NCBI GenBank assembly: GCA_000827325.1 | Contig: KN832881.1 | Span: 952,616-1,016,615 of the forward strand | DNA from: Oidiodendron maius Zn | Taxonomy: Eukaryota > Ascomycota > Leotiomycetes > Myxotrichaceae | Direction: 5' to 3' | DNA length: 64,000 nucleotides | Part shown: one piece after another, positions 33,565 through 47,609 of the stretch | Position numbering within the stretch: position 1 is the stretch's first letter | Layout of the letters: each line of letters starts with the position of its first letter | Position numbers and translations under genes: made by a program | Notes under the pieces: model-generated | Database searches by the model: none | What the model saw: only the letters and a program-made list of their open reading frames with translations | What the model was told of the DNA's origin: nothing

Positions 33565-35058
33565 CTAGCCTATATCTTCAACGCCTGGTCGAGTAGTAGG
33601 AGTGTTCCCAAAACTTTCTAAGCCCCTATCTCTAACCAAGGCCTCAACAGTACCATTATGACTACCAGTGAGAGACTGTGGGTCATTTGGAAGGCCATTC
33701 GACTCTGCTTTTAATGCAGAATAACGTGCTCCTGCTTGTTTGAGGAGTTCTTGAACCTCCACTTCCCTGGCCAATATGTCCTTCTTCTCCTGCTCAAGAT
33801 CTGTAATCTTCTTTTGCTTCTGTGCCAGTTCTAGCTCCATCTCATTCATAGTGGATTGCAATAGTTCTAAACAATCGGAGAGGACTGGTAGCGGAGCGAT
33901 TCGTGAAGGAGCTTGTACTGTTGTAACTGCCGTATCATCGCTAGGCTTGTGGAGACCATCCATACCGGCACGAGTTTGTGCTGCTTCATATGCGGCCCGA
34001 CGCTCTGCTTCCGAGTCATCTGAATCCTCGTTTGAGGTCCCCTCAGCTTGGTTGATCATCTCAGCCATTTCTTTCCTCTGGCGTCGCTTCGCTTCCTTCT
34101 CCTGTTTCTTTCCCAGCGAGATTCTGCCATCATCAACGAATTCGTCAAATCCTTCACCAAGGTCCTCGTCCTCCCTCACTAACCGTGATTCGGTTTTCTT
34201 TTTCCGGGGTAATAGCGACAGCCGTCTTTGATCATCATCCGCATCCAAAGATATGAAATCCTTTTCCTGTGCTAAACGTGCTCTCCGCTCTTTCTTCTCT
34301 CTAATTTCGGCTTCGCTAGGTATTAACGTCGCAACCAGTTTCGGTCCAAATTTCTCCTCTGTATCGACAATCATTGCTCCTTCTAGCTCGGAGACATCCA
34401 GGCCTTCATCTTCTTCGACGGCGGCATGCATATATTCCAAATCCTTCGGTGCACTTGGTGTAGAGCTTTTGAGCTCGTTCAAATAATCTTTGCTGTACGT
34501 TGGCCGGTCTTCGTCATCATCGTTTGTCCGAGATGGTAAGTTTTGATAAGGGAGGCTCTGTTTAAAAGCATTCGACTCAATGACTCGCCGACCCAGAGCC
34601 GCTTTCTTAAGTACGAATGCTTCATCTTCTTCCAATGCCTCCGCAGCATCCCCCGAAATGATCTCGCCAGGTCCGAAGGATAGTCGCGAGGTAGCCGGTT
34701 TCTTCTTCTTTGCCGCAGAACTAGATCTTGCAATAGTGGGCTTAGTCTCCCTATGAGAGCTATTACCATCACCATCTGTATCACCAGTACCGGCATCACT
34801 CGTATCTTGAGATATATCGTCAAACTGGATGCTCTGCCTCAAGCCTGATTTTCTGAACGCCTTCAGGCCCGAACTTGAGATCCCTACACGCACCACGTCA
34901 GCTAGTCTTTCATAATCAGCTTGGTTGATTGCTGCAGTGATCAATCACTTACCAGTATTCACAGAATCTGAATGGCTGCTTGCATCAGGAGAGTCTTCTT
35001 CATCCTCTTCCACCCGAATTTTTCGAGCTTTTCTCTTTGATCCAAAGGCAGATTTCAT
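33565..35058 (-). CDS. NTR2: Ntr2/GCFC-like pre-mRNA splicing factor
   Basis: Exons complement(33565..34883, 34953..35058), 474 residues. Ntr2-type proteins act with Ntr1 and the helicase Prp43 to take apart the spliceosome after splicing; animal relatives are GCFC2/PAXBP1. Visible features: a basic start MKSAFGSKRKARKIRVEEDE, GLKAFRKSGLRQSIQFDD, KKKPATSRLSFGPGE, then PTYSKDYLNELKSSTPSAPK, and a long charged region (REKKERRARLAQEKDFISLD) ending in a coiled coil (LELAQKQKKITDLEQEKKDI). The intron has donor GTAAGT and acceptor TGTAG and keeps the frame as NT-GISSS. The match is to the Ntr2 domain pattern (SRLSFGPGE, YSKDYLNELK). It is divergent from the SmG gene. Confidence 0.82.
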
Positions 35059-35309
35059 TTTGAGCAGCTCTATTTGAACAGTTTTAGGTTAGTTTGCCCA
35101 AATTTCATTTATTCCGTGCATCTCTGGTAGTGAGGGGTTGTCAAGAAATTGAAGGCGCAGACCAACGCGCAACCTTGGAAATTGATATCATATCGCCACG
35201 TGACATGAAATTTTAGCGTGGTCGCGACAGGATCTTTAGGTAGACTGCCTCATGTTCTAGTATTATCTTCATCCTCAACGGCGACAAACTCCACGAATCT
35301 TCATTCAAG
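35059..35309. promoter_or_regulatory. Divergent promoter of NTR2 and SmG with CACGTGAC site
   Basis: 251 bases between two splicing-factor genes that start away from each other. CACGTGAC lies at 35197-35204. The same core occurs in the divergent promoters at 21104 and 42368. Confidence 0.5.
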
Positions 35310-35799
35310 ATGCCTCAAGCTCAGCCAGAGCTCAAGAAGGTACGTTACACTCCATTAGGTCCCTCTATGCGCATTAGAAATCGCAAGATCCGACGCATGC
35401 GACACCGCAACAGTTCTGGAAAGAATCGCGATGGTAAGTCCAAGGAGAAGTGGACTAATTCGCGAATACAGTACCTCGACAAAAGGCTGTTTGTGCAACT
35501 AAATGGCAGCCGGAAGGTTATTGGCGTTCTTCGAGGTTATGATGTGAAAACCCTCCCTAGTTCAAGTTGACCCTGCTGTAGCTAATTCCTTTCAGGTATT
35601 TTTAAACATCGTCCTGGATGATGCAGTGGAAGAAAAGGACGGCGGTGAGAAGGTGCGATTAGGGATGGTGGTTAGTACCTATATTTTGGAATATTTTGGT
35701 GCAATGCAGGTGCTAATATTGCTCCAGGTCATTCGAGGAAATTCGGTGGTTATGCTTGAGGCACTGGAGAGAATAGGCGGTGGTAGAGACGAGAGATGA
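35310..35799 (+). CDS. SMX2: Small nuclear ribonucleoprotein G (SmG)
   Basis: Exons join(35310..35339, 35472..35543, 35596..35670, 35728..35799), 82 residues. SmG is one of the seven Sm proteins forming the ring on U1, U2, U4 and U5 snRNAs. Sm1 motif: KKYLDKRLFVQLNGSRKVIGVLRGYD (with the intron falling after KK and after GYD) and VFLNIVLDDAVEE; Sm2 motif: VIRGNSVVMLEALE, with the family's RGNS. Length is normal. The first intron is 132 nt, longer than most here. All donors and acceptors are canonical. Gene symbol given by yeast usage. Confidence 0.95.
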
Positions 35800-35933
35800 T
35801 GCGAGAATTGAGGGGCCCGGGAAGAATTCTGGTTTCCTACACCAAAAAAATGCATGGCGTTTGCGAGGTACTACTCTAGAAATACCATTTTATGTATGGG
35901 AAGGCAATGGACGGTTTGCTAAGAAGAGCGTAG

Positions 35934-36534
35934 CTATTTGAACTGTTGCCAATACTTCTCCTCAAATCCTTCTATCATCGACCCTTTAAAATCCTTTACC
36001 CACTTCTTGATGCCGCCCTCTAGCACTAGGACCTTTAAATCAGTCTTCCGTCCAATCTTCGAAATATCATCTATATAGTCTTGCAGCCAGCCAGCACATC
36101 GCGGCCCTCTGCCTGAAGACGAGCCTAATTTATTTAGTCTCGTTCAACAATGAGAGGGCGTTAAACAACTTACCACAATAGAATATGACTTGTTTAATCG
36201 ATGCTCTATCACATAAATCTAGTAAAGTCTTTCGAGACTGGTAGAAGCTCTGGGCAGGAAGATTAAGAGAAGTGATGATTGTTCCACCCTTTTCATGTTA
36301 GATTGGTTCAATCAGTGCAATATTAATATTACAGTCTCCTTCAAACATTTCTGATGCCTCAGAAGGATCACTTACTTCCCAGTCATTCCTCCGCACGTCC
36401 ACGAGGAGAAACTGGCGAGGTGCAGGCTTAATATCCATGTCATCAAACATTTTCATGAGCTCATCTGCGCTGATTCCTGGGCATTTTGCTTTTGGAGCTG
36501 GAACAGTTGTCCACCATTCCGGCTTATTGTCCAT
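35934..36534 (-). CDS. Cdc25/arsenate-reductase-type rhodanese domain protein
   Basis: Exons complement(35934..36124, 36174..36288, 36376..36534), 154 residues. A single rhodanese domain: PGISADELMKMFDDMD, FLLVDVRRNDWEGGT, ITSLNLPAQSFYQS, then the active loop FYCGSSSGRGPRCAGWLQDY and LVLEGGIKKWVKDF. The loop is C91-X5-R97, as in Cdc25-like phosphatases and yeast Acr2-type arsenate reductases, not the six-residue sulfurtransferase loop. Function could be phosphatase or arsenate reductase; sequence cannot decide. The first intron (87 nt, branch TCTAAC, acceptor GAAAAG) is needed to join DWE to GGTI, the family's conserved junction. The catalytic Cys codon sits at an exon end. It is short and without a targeting signal, so probably cytosolic or nuclear. 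Confidence 0.85.
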
Positions 36535-36888
36535 CTTGACTCCGGGTTGGTTTCGAAATTATGTGAGATTGATATACAGGAGGAAAAGAAAATGAGAGTC
36601 CTTCAGAAGGTGGGAGAGGATTGCACTTAGTGATACGGCTGACTTTAATGGAACCTCGGCAAAGTTGTTGTGGTTTGGATCTATGTTGTAGGTGTGGATT
36701 TGAATTTGAAGCTACGCTATCTACACTAGTCGCTTGGGACAGCATTTGAGTAAACATGCCGTACAGCAGGGGATATGGCTAAGAACATGAAAAGTACACA
36801 ATTTATTACTGCAACTAAGAGTTATACTTAATGTATCCTACCATTAACTTGTTCATGGGATCATAACTCCAGACTCCAGCACTAGATG
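36535..36888. other. Intergenic region between the rhodanese gene and KRE33
   Basis: 354 bases: promoter of the rhodanese-domain gene and 3' end of KRE33, both on the minus strand. No further feature seen. Confidence 0.4.
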
Positions 36889-39800
36889 CTATGAATGATT
36901 CTTCCTTGGGCCTTTTTTCGCCTTTTTATGCGCCTTTTCGCCAAGTTCTTGCTCATAAATTTCAGCAGCAGTTTCGCCAGTTCTCCTCTTCTTCAAACTT
37001 TGCACGCTCACTACGACATTCTTTTGACCACTCTTCGTAGCATTGAGGACTTGTTTCTCTGCATCAGCCCATCCTGGAGCTCCATCCGCGATTTCGTATC
37101 TTTTTTATCCAGTCAGTAATAGATGCTAAACATGGATATTGATCACTTACTGGTCCAAGGGTAAAGCATCAATAAGCTCTCTCTGCTTCTCCCTCAGTTC
37201 TTTCATCACCTCATCGCCACCTTCATTCAGTTCATCGTCCAATGTGATATCTAGCGGTGCAAAGCGGGCGTCAATCACTTCGTCATCGAAAGCATTGTTA
37301 GCATCCTCTCTGCTCACTTCAATAGCTTCCCGCTTAGGCATCTGCTCTTCAATTGCCCCTGAGACTAGAGCGCTAAGATGTGAACTCATCTTGCGCATGA
37401 TCTTGATAAACATTGCAAGTAGTTGGGACGATGGGAGTGATAGCTCTTGTTCAATAGAAGAGAGGTCTTTTCTTTGTAACCCAACGGCCAGTAAGATGGA
37501 TGCTTGTATACCCGAGAGCTTGACGTCAGCTTTTAGACGTCCTGTGAAGTACAGCATTGCTAATTGTGGGATGAGATCCAGCACAGCGTGATAGTCGAGC
37601 ATATTATTGGCATACGACTCCAGCCGTTTGAGGTCAAACGGGGACATCTCATTGTCCAACTCCATTCTGTTCAGCGGTTGCGGGGATCCAGAAGCGTCGA
37701 GTTTCGAGCCCAGATTTGCCGATTCATCAATACCCAATGCAAGGAGAGACGGAAACTCTCGGAACTGGTATGATAGCAGCTTCAGGAATCGGTGATGGAA
37801 ATCTCGTGAGAATGCGCCAAGCCAAGAGTTATCCTTACTATTCTCTAATGCATGAATCATGACACACGTATGCTCTCCAGTTAAGTCATTGGCCGTTTGG
37901 CGTAGGTAAACTGGTGCAAAGGAAGCTCGCTTCCAGAATCGGTGCAGTAATTGTGTGAGTCCAAAGCTTACTCCAACATAATCTAGGGAGTTCGGATGAC
38001 ATTCAGTAAGCTTAGAGAATAACGGCGGCATTTTTCGGATGTCTCTGACTTTGATATCATCGTCAAGCAATGACGAATTGGCAATTTCGGCGTCCGTAAC
38101 TCGAGTAATCGTTTCTTCGACGAAATCTCCTACTTCTTCAGAAAGATTCGTAAATTTTCCTTCATAAAAATCTTTAAGAAGCTCAAGCGCTTTGGAACCA
38201 TATCCCATCTTGATATAGTCTGGATTTGTCGCTATCCGAACGATTCTAGCGCCAGACAATCCTGCAAACTCCTCGTCTTGAAATTGCTGACTGACAATCC
38301 AGGGAATGAGATCTCCGGCAGCTCTCTTGCCCCTACTCAGGCTGTTGATAACGCTAGCTTTGCTGATCTTTCCTTCCAGGGCTACTTGGATAACACATAA
38401 AGGTTCGGGCAGATGTCTGCTGTCCTCTGGGGTCGGTGGGACAAGGACAAAGAGTTGATGAGCCGGCGCATCACTCATAAGTTGCAGATCGTCTGGAGAA
38501 TTCTTGTAGTGGCTAGCAACATAAAGGGCAACCATCTGCTGCAGGAACTTTTCTGAAACCTCATGAAAAGAAAATAGCGTGTCACGATTAACCCGCAGCA
38601 GCTGGCATTGCGAGGGATCAGGGCATCCTTGGAGAGTGTTCGCTTTAGACCGTGGTAAAGTAGCATCTAGACATAGAACGGCATTGAGCCACTTCTCAAC
38701 ACCATCGCCTTTTGCATAACGAATTGGCTCCGAAAGGGTTATTTCTCGAAGCGATCGACCTCCAGCGAAAGAACTGTCAGAAAATTTTGCTGATTTGCCT
38801 GTTGAACGATCTGCGAGTTCAGCATCTGTCGGCACAGCCTTGGTTGTGCCCCTAGACTGCTCTCGAAGCTGCTGGACCAATTTTAAAGATAGCGACCTTC
38901 CAGTTCCCTCGTAGCCGTTAATTGTTGAGGCCATGAAAACAAGATATGGGCCAAGCAATTTCCTCACAAGGGGTAGCGGTATCGCCGCTGCCTCATCAAT
39001 GACGAGCAACTCAGCCTGTCCTAGAACGTGAGCATCTTGAGGTCTGATATATTGGATTGTTTGGCGGTGCTGGCGGTGGATATTCACTCGAACGACAGCT
39101 TTGTTGAAATCAGGATTAGTGGACTGGATGATTGAATAATCGACGTGATCCATGTAGTTTAGAGCATCAAAGCCCTTGAATATAAATTCAAACAACGTTT
39201 TCAGATTTTCCGGGCTGGGAGAGGTGATAAAAATGTTGCTGTACCCATGAGCAACAGCCGCAGCCACTGCTACTCCCAGGGCAGCTGACTTTCCTCGTCC
39301 TCGAGCGGCAGTAAGAGTAACAGTATTTCTCAGTGTTTTCTCGGCAATGGCTGCCACAAACGTTTCAAGTGCCTTCGCTTGATCCACGGTTCTTGCTAAG
39401 TTAACCAAAGAGCCGACTGGTTGACTGTCCTGTAAAGCTTCTTTTATGCTCTCCAATTCTATCTGTGACTCACTCTTCGGTTGGTCGAGGTCAGAAGGAG
39501 GTAACGCCCGAACATTCTTGCCTCCAGAAATCGGCAGCACGTTCATCTCATCGTCAATAACGAGACAAGACTCGCACTTCCCCAGCGATAGTATAAAACG
39601 CTCATTGAATCGGGCGATAACATCATCATGGGCCTCTGTTCGATATCGCGAATGGATGTCCATTGACAATGTGTAGAGCTGTTTCAAGCTAGTCATGCCT
39701 TTCAGGAGCAGTATAACTAGGCCTCCACCTTCAACAGTCTCTATAGTCCTGGCTAGCAAGTTGGGTGTAATCGCCTCAAAGTCCTGTAATATACACATTC

Positions 39801-40266
39801 CATATGTATTCCCGAGGATTTTCTCAGTCTCCTTGTAATAAACATATCGAATATTGTTCAAGGAGACGAAAAGCTCAAACGGATCTTCAGAATTTGCCTC
39901 CCGTATGCCACGATTAATTTCCTTTTTAATTTTTTGCTCGCGCTTTTTCCGGTGACTGTAAAACAGGTCGTTAGCTTGATTATCTGCTGAGAACGCTCGT
40001 TACGCCCTCACCTCGTAAATCCAAGAAGTTTGTTTTTGTATGCCCATAGTACCGATTTATTTTGTTTTTTAATATCCATTCTGGACATTATATAATGGAG
40101 ACGGACAATAACATCTTTGGAATGATCTCCAACCACCACAATAAAACTCCTCTTCTTCTCTTGGACCCCATTGCGCAAGAGCGCTTGGATGCGCGAATCC
40201 CTTATTCTGTCAGCAAATGGGGTTGAAGGGAAGCCTGATATTAACCTACAATGCCTTTGTCGCCAT
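36889..40266 (-). CDS. KRE33: RNA cytidine acetyltransferase Kre33/NAT10
   Basis: Exons complement(36889..37099, 37151..39955, 40012..40206, 40250..40266), 1075 residues. Kre33 makes N4-acetylcytidine in 18S rRNA and in tRNA-Ser/Leu, and is needed for 40S assembly in the nucleolus. Domains: DUF1726-like start (DSRIQALLRNGV, MNKSVLWAYK-like KQNKSVLWAYKNKLLGF); the TmcA-like helicase part with Walker A RGRGKSAALG near residue 288, ITSPSPENLKTLFEFI, LLVIDEAAAIPLPLV and ASTINGYEGTGRSLSLKL; the GNAT domain (ARIVRIATNPDYIKMGYGSK); VYLRQTANDLTGEHTCVM; and a Lys-rich C-terminus. The 17-nt first exon gives MATKAL. The last intron ends AAAAAAG, required to join LDQ to YEIAD. Confidence 0.95.
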
Positions 40267-40649
40267 AATTGAGATTCTGAACTCTTAACAAGAGCCTCTA
40301 AATAGTACCATGCGCAGAGGATTCTTGATGTTGCTGCGGTTAAAGCCTGTAAGCTGGTGGAGCTCAAGACATCCAAACTTTTTTTCTGCCACCAGTGCCA
40401 GGTCGCTAAGTATAAATTTTAGCGCCTTGCCTGTAAGGCTGAGAATCAGCCTTATCTCCCTTCAAAATGCTGCACACTATCCATCAAGCTATTTATAAGA
40501 GCTCCAGAAAGCCAGCGTCCTTCCATCTCATAACAGTAATGATCCATATTTACAGGTTCTTACATAAACTTAAGTCTGTGAACCACATAGTGCAATTTTA
40601 TTTGTTCTATCTGCATTTTTGTTGAATTATAGAAGAGTATGTAAAGTAT
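40267..40649. other. Intergenic region between KRE33 and ERG10
   Basis: 383 bases: promoter of KRE33 and 3' end of ERG10, both on the minus strand. A/T-rich with no further feature. Confidence 0.4.
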
Positions 40650-42010
<1,361 letters not shown>

Positions 42011-42508
42011 GATAGCAGGGTACCGCAGAGTTTGAAAATATTTCAAGACGAGGAAGATGTAATTGAGTTTACTGCAAGAAAGGGGCTAGGTTCTTATATA
42101 CTGACAGCAGATTACTGAATCAAGCGAGAGGCTCGGTGTCCGCGACATCGTTCGATTTTTCACCGCTCCAGGAACGGACGATCTTTATTCGTACCGTCTA
42201 TTCTGATCCCTAACTTACGGCTCTAATTTCGTCTTACAACTGGATCCCTAATAAAGCACTTATAGGATACAGTAAATTTTATATTATTCGGTCCTGTCCA
42301 ATCTAAATGTATCAGTACGTTTGCGAGTCCTGACAATTATCTCGTTAAGCCCCTCACAAGGCTATGGCACGTGACAATTTGCGCTAGTCTGCATCAAGTC
42401 GCGAACTTTTTTGAGTAGACAGCTCTAGTCGCGAATAGTTTAAAGTTCAGAGGAATATGATATTTATTACTCTCGCCCAAAAGCTCACCCTCCACTGATC
42501 TGCCCGCC
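42011..42508. promoter_or_regulatory. Divergent promoter of ERG10 and SNU114 with CACGTGAC site
   Basis: 498 bases between outward-facing genes. CACGTGAC is at 42368-42375, roughly 135 bases before the SNU114 start. No other clear element. Confidence 0.5.
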
Positions 42509-45500
42509 ATGGATGATCTCTATGATGAGTAAAGGACCTGTCCAGCCTTTATTGATTCAATATAATGCTAATAAGCTGGCAGATTTGGTAATTTCATTGG
42601 CGAAGCAGAAGAATCAGAGGACGATAGTCAACATGGCATTGACGCGGGCGCGTATGTATACGATGACTATCCAGAAGAGGAGCCAGAAGGGACGGGGCAA
42701 GAATTGATGGAAGTCGACGGTTGGTGACCTCTGAACTACTACCTTGGAGTGTCTGACAATTGTTGCAGATGAAGGCCCCTCAAATGCTGTGATTCTACAT
42801 GAGGACAAGCAATACTATCCAACTGCCCAACAAGTCTATGGGGAAGATGTGGAGACTATGGTCCAGGAGGAAGACGCTCAGCCACTCACACAACCCATCA
42901 TTGCGCCCGTCGAGCAGAAGAAATTCACGATACAGGAAGCAGACCTTCCACCTGTACACTTTGATCGGAGCTTTATGACGGATCTCATGAATTTTCCGGG
43001 ACAAATACGAAATATCGCGTTTGCTGGTCATCTACATCATGGCAAAACGGCGTTTATGGATATGTTAGTACTTGAGACTCATGATATCTCCGCAAGACTA
43101 GACAAGAAGACTGGTAAAAGGAGAGACGAGCAGTTGAGATATACAGACGTTCACATGCTGGAGCGAGAACGGGGACTGTCTATTAAATCTGCGCCGATGA
43201 GTTTAGTACTGCAAAGTACTCGAGGAAAATCACACCTCTTCAATATTCTGGATACTCCAGGCCACGTAAATTTCGTGGACGAGGTTGCATCGGCATTGCG
43301 ATTAGTCGATGGAGTTGTCCTGGTTGTTGATGTTGTGGAGGGTGTGCAGGTTAATACTGAGCAAATCATTAAGCATGCGGTCTTAGAGGGTCTACCACTG
43401 ACGCTCGTTATCAACAAGATGGACCGACTAATCTTGGAGCTCAAGCTGCCACCAACGGATGCTTACTTCAAGCTGAAACATGTTGTCGAAGAGGTAAACA
43501 CGGTGATTGAGAATACTCTCCCTGGCCAAGGCGAGAAGAGACGGCTCAGCCCCGAGAAGGGCAATGTTCTTTTTGCCTGCACGGCGATGGGTTGGTGTTT
43601 TACTTTACAGTCATTTGCAAAAATGTACTCGGATAGCTATCCGGGTGGAAGAGGCGAGAAAGGAGTCGATACACAGGAACTAGCGCGCAGGTTATGGGGT
43701 GACATCTTTTTCAATCCTAAGAAACGATCATTCACCCGCAAGCCTGTGGACGAGCGGGCAAAACGATCTTTCGTCAACTTCGTTCTGGAGCCGATATATA
43801 AGCTTTACTCGCATACCATTAGCGAGAGTCCCGAAGACCTAGCGGAGACGCTTGCCACACTTGGAATAACCCTTAAGCCTTCTCAATATAGGACGGATGC
43901 CAAGGTCCTTCTTAAACTTGTCTGTGAGAAATTCTTTGGGCCTTGCCATGGTTTTGTGGATATGATCGTTGACCATATACCTTCTCCTATCGATTCTGCG
44001 GAGGCCAAGCTACAGCGATATTATACAGGCCCCCTCAACACGAAAGTAGCTCATGCTATGAAAGAGTGTGACCAAGATGGCCCTCTGATCGTCCAGATTT
44101 CGAAACTATTCAACACAAGCGATGCTAGGGGTTTCTACTCATTTGGACGCGTAATGAGTGGTACTGCGCGACCTAACGCACAGGTAAGAGTTCTTGGCGA
44201 GGGATACTCCATAGATGATGAAGAAGATATGACCATGGCAACAATTTCGGATGTATGGATCGCGGAAACTCGCTATAACATTCCTACAGATGGTGTGCCA
44301 GCAGGGAATTGGGTATTGTTAGGTGGTGTTGACAATTCTATTGTCAAGTCGGCCACGCTCGTCCCCCCTGTTTTACCAAGTCATGAAGATGCTTACATTT
44401 TCAAACCGATCACGCATTTCACAGAGTCGATCTTCAAGATCGCTGTGGAACCCATCAATCCTTCAGAGCTTCCCAAGATGCTTGATGGACTCAGAAAGAT
44501 AAACAAAAGCTACCCTCTCATTATCACCAAGGTCGAAGAGTCAGGAGAGCACGTTATTCTAGGCACAGGAGAGCTGTACATGGATTGCGTCTTACATGAC
44601 TTGCGACGGCTATACGCCGAGATGGAGATCAAGGTATCTGACCCTGTTACTCGTTTCTGTGAAACTGTGTTAGAGACCTCCGCAATCAAATGTTACGCGC
44701 AGACCCCGAATAAGAAAAATAAGATCACCATGGTAGCAGAACCTCTCGACCAGGGCATTGCCGAGGATATTGAGAACGGAACGGTCAGTATCAAAAGTCC
44801 TACTCGCGTCATAGGCAAGTTTTTCGAGGAGAAATATGGTTGGGATCTATTGGCTTCGAGGAGCATCTGGGCGTTTGGACCGGACGACCTGGGACCAAAT
44901 ATTCTTCAAGATGATACCATACCTTCAGAAGTGAGTATTTTCTTGCGGCCTAAATATCTAGATGGCTCTTTTATGCTGATTGCCGAACAGGTGGATAAAA
45001 AGCTACTTCTCGGCGTTAGGGATACAATTCGCCAGGGTTTCAGTTGGGCAGTTAGGGAAGGACCGCTATGTGAAGAACGTAAGTTATGTCCAGCTTCTAG
45101 AATCCACTTCATGCGCTACAACATCTACTCTGATGCTCCAATTCTGCCACTTACACTCCTTGCAGCAATCCGTAACAGCAAGTTCAAGATTACCGACGTT
45201 ACACTGGCTTCAGAGGCTATTTTCCGGGGTGGCGGTCAGATTATCCCTACTTCTCGGCGAGCTTGCTATTCTTCTTTCCTTATGGCTTCCCCACGATTGA
45301 TGGAGCCTGTCTACTCCTGCTCGATGACTGGTCCTGCAGATTCAGTCACCTCACTATATACTGTCCTGGCCCGTAGGCGTGGACATGTCTTGTCAGATGG
45401 ACCTATAGCCGGCACACCTCTCTACCGGGTCAGTGGTCTCATCCCCGTGATTGACTCCTTCGGATTCGAGACCGATTTGCGCATCCATACGCAAGGCCAG

Positions 45501-45728
45501 GCGACTGTCAGTCTCGTCTTCGATCGGTGGAGCATTGTACCAGGCGATCCACTTGACAAAGATGCGGTGCTCAGACCGCTAGAGCCGGCAAGTGCCCAAG
45601 CTACGGCGAGGGACTTCGTTTTGAAGACGAGGAGGAGAAAGGGGTTGAGCGAGGACGTCAGTGTTGCGAAGTTTCTTGAGCCGGAGCTTTTCTCCAGCCT
45701 CAAGGAAAGTGGACTATTGGATGGTTAA
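42509..45728 (+). CDS. SNU114: U5 snRNP GTPase Snu114 (EFTUD2)
   Basis: Exons join(42509..42528, 42583..42719, 42769..44930, 44991..45078, 45166..45728), 989 residues. Snu114 is the EF-2-like GTPase that controls Brr2 during spliceosome activation and disassembly. It has the acidic N-terminus (MDDLYDEFGNFIGEAEESED), G1 AGHLHHGKTAFMDM, G2/RYTDVHMLERERGLSIK, G3 DTPGHVNF, G4 VINKMDRL, EF-2-like domains II-V, ending with FRGGGQIIPTSRRACYSSFL, MEPVYSCSM and IHTQGQATVSLVFDRW. The third and fourth introns (60 and 87 nt) contain no stop and are multiples of three, so they read through; conserved joins SEVDKKLLLGV and CEEPIRNSKFKITDV show they should be removed. All acceptors are CAG. Confidence 0.95.
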
Positions 45729-46804
45729 AATTTAGACATCTTATTGCAGTTGCATGCTGGAGTTGGACTGGCATGATCTTGTAGAATTCAAGATCCCTTC
45801 TGGCGTTCTGAGCTGGGGATGGTATGGTTACCCATTGACTACATAGAGGTCGACATTTTACAAACCACATCGCCGCCAAGTACTCATTTGTTTGCCAGAG
45901 ATAAATTACCCTTTTGCCGATTTCCAACTCCCGCAAGCACGTATGAGAGAGTTCGAGAGAGCTATCACTTTTCTCCGCGCCGTTGCTGTGTTCCTAATAG
46001 GCATCTCCCTCTCACCGCTAAAGCACCAGCCCTAGTGTCGGCCGACCCAGCAGGCATGGGATGCGACAAGGGGAGAGAGCCAGTTGCAAGCGCACGCATA
46101 GAACGAGAACTATTGGGAAAAAGTATGCAAGCCAACCACGCATGTGCCATGCTCACCGCACCATGTCATCACCGGATGGAAGCCTGCGTGGAAGGAAATT
46201 GGATTCGTAAAGAAGGCCCTTTGTAGGGCTTAAGGTCGGCTGTGGGGAGATATGGAGAGAGGCGGGGTGGGAAATCCGATTCGATAAAACTGCATCGAGT
46301 AATTCTTGCGCTGCAGCTGGGCGCCTCTGGACCGATGTGACTTGAAAGGTGAGCTGCGCATCATATGCGTGCGGTACTCCTCTGTGGTCGGAACAACTGC
46401 CACCGTTGCGCGTTCTCTGGCACATGTCAATCGCGGAATAGGGGGCTGGACAGCGGACCCCAGAACCAACATAGCGGGGGATGTAATTAATTGGCTTGTT
46501 ATGCCCAGGAAATTGAACAAATCGAACATTCGATCTATTTTCTGGAGGGAGGGGGCCATTTCTGGAGGGCTCGGGTTGCAACGTCGGTTGTGTCACCCCA
46601 TATTATCACGTTCCGCGGAATGCCATTGCAGCATGCATACTGTAGAAGCATGCACGACTTCGCGTGGACATTATTGTAGCTCAGCAACCCTGCGGAGCGG
46701 GCCGTCATAATTCGATCTTTTACGAAGTACAAAGTGTAAAGGCAGACTGCGATTGCAGGTTGGTAGCGAATCATAATTCATAGCATATTTACAGGGTATG
46801 GGTC
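45729..46804. other. Convergent region between SNU114 and CIA2
   Basis: 1076 bases holding the 3' ends of two converging genes. Open frames on both strands (up to about 145 codons) show no family resemblance. Small features: a TTCCGCGGAA palindrome at 46611-46620 and two GCATGC palindromes just after it. No gene or RNA is supported. Confidence 0.4.
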
Positions 46805-47609
46805 TCATTCCAGGCAAGGCTCCATCATCTTCCGCAGAATCCCCATTAGATTCGCGTTCTCCAACGCCGCGGCTACTCTCTCCTTGTCTGCTAGTTGCTT
46901 GTTGACCTCTTCCGCTTGACTATGCGTGCCCTTCTTGATCGTCACCTCGACCCGGAAGCTTGGAGGCAGGGCTTGCTCCAATCGAACCCTGACCCCGAGG
47001 CCGATGACGGTAGCTAGCGAGCAATGCGTAACTGTGGGTGTTAATTCTACCAGAACACGAGACAGCCCTGCTGGATTTGTCGGATCCGGTGGTGAGGTAA
47101 GATGGACGTCTTGAAGCTTGACGACCCCTAGAGATTCTAGTGATAGGGGGTGTTCCGGGTCCGAGATGGGGGCGATCAGGTCTGTGTGAGGCGTCAGATA
47201 TCAGAATTTGTTTGGCATAAGATTCAAGACATGGGTATGGGGACGTTTGAAAACAATTCGCTGGTCACAACGCTGGGGATGAAACAAGCTCGACCGGCAA
47301 AACCTCAAGCGTCCTATACAAGACGCAAGAAAGATATTGCTCTATAGTAGAATACGACAGGCGAGGCTTGAACTAACCATAGATCTCTTGCTCGTCGATG
47401 GGCTGAATGGTCGAGTCGTCGGAGTCCGTGTCGGAGAAATCTGACATGTAGAAGGGATCCAGTGTATCACTCGGACTGGCCATCAATATCGCCCGGATCC
47501 CCTCCACTTTGGCAGATGCATTCCGATCCTTTCGCTGCCTCCTCGTCGGTAACTCGGACGCGCTCAGCACCGTGGGGTTCGCATTATCAAGTTCCTTGGC
47601 CGCACTCAT
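46805..47609 (-). CDS. CIA2: Cytosolic iron-sulfur assembly factor Cia2 (MIP18/FAM96 family)
   Basis: Exons complement(46805..47181, 47378..47609), 202 residues. Cia2 works with Cia1 and Mms19 in the targeting complex that inserts Fe-S clusters into DNA polymerases, helicases and others. The MIP18 (DUF59) domain reads EIYDLIAPISDPEHPLSLESL, GVVKLQDVHL, then VELTPTVTHCSLATVIGLGV with the conserved Cys, VRVRLEQALPPSFRVEV, TIKKGTHSQAEEVNKQL and DKERVAAALENANL. The N-terminus is a charged, Ser/Asp-rich extension (SDFSDTDSDDSTIQPIDEQE), usual for fungi. The 196-nt intron (GTTAGT to ACACAG) splits the Asp codon of YDLI. Confidence 0.95.

Noticed and set aside
45819-46710. Small genes in the SNU114/CIA2 intergenic region
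   Set aside because: Several overlapping frames on both strands, no conserved motif, no splice or start support.
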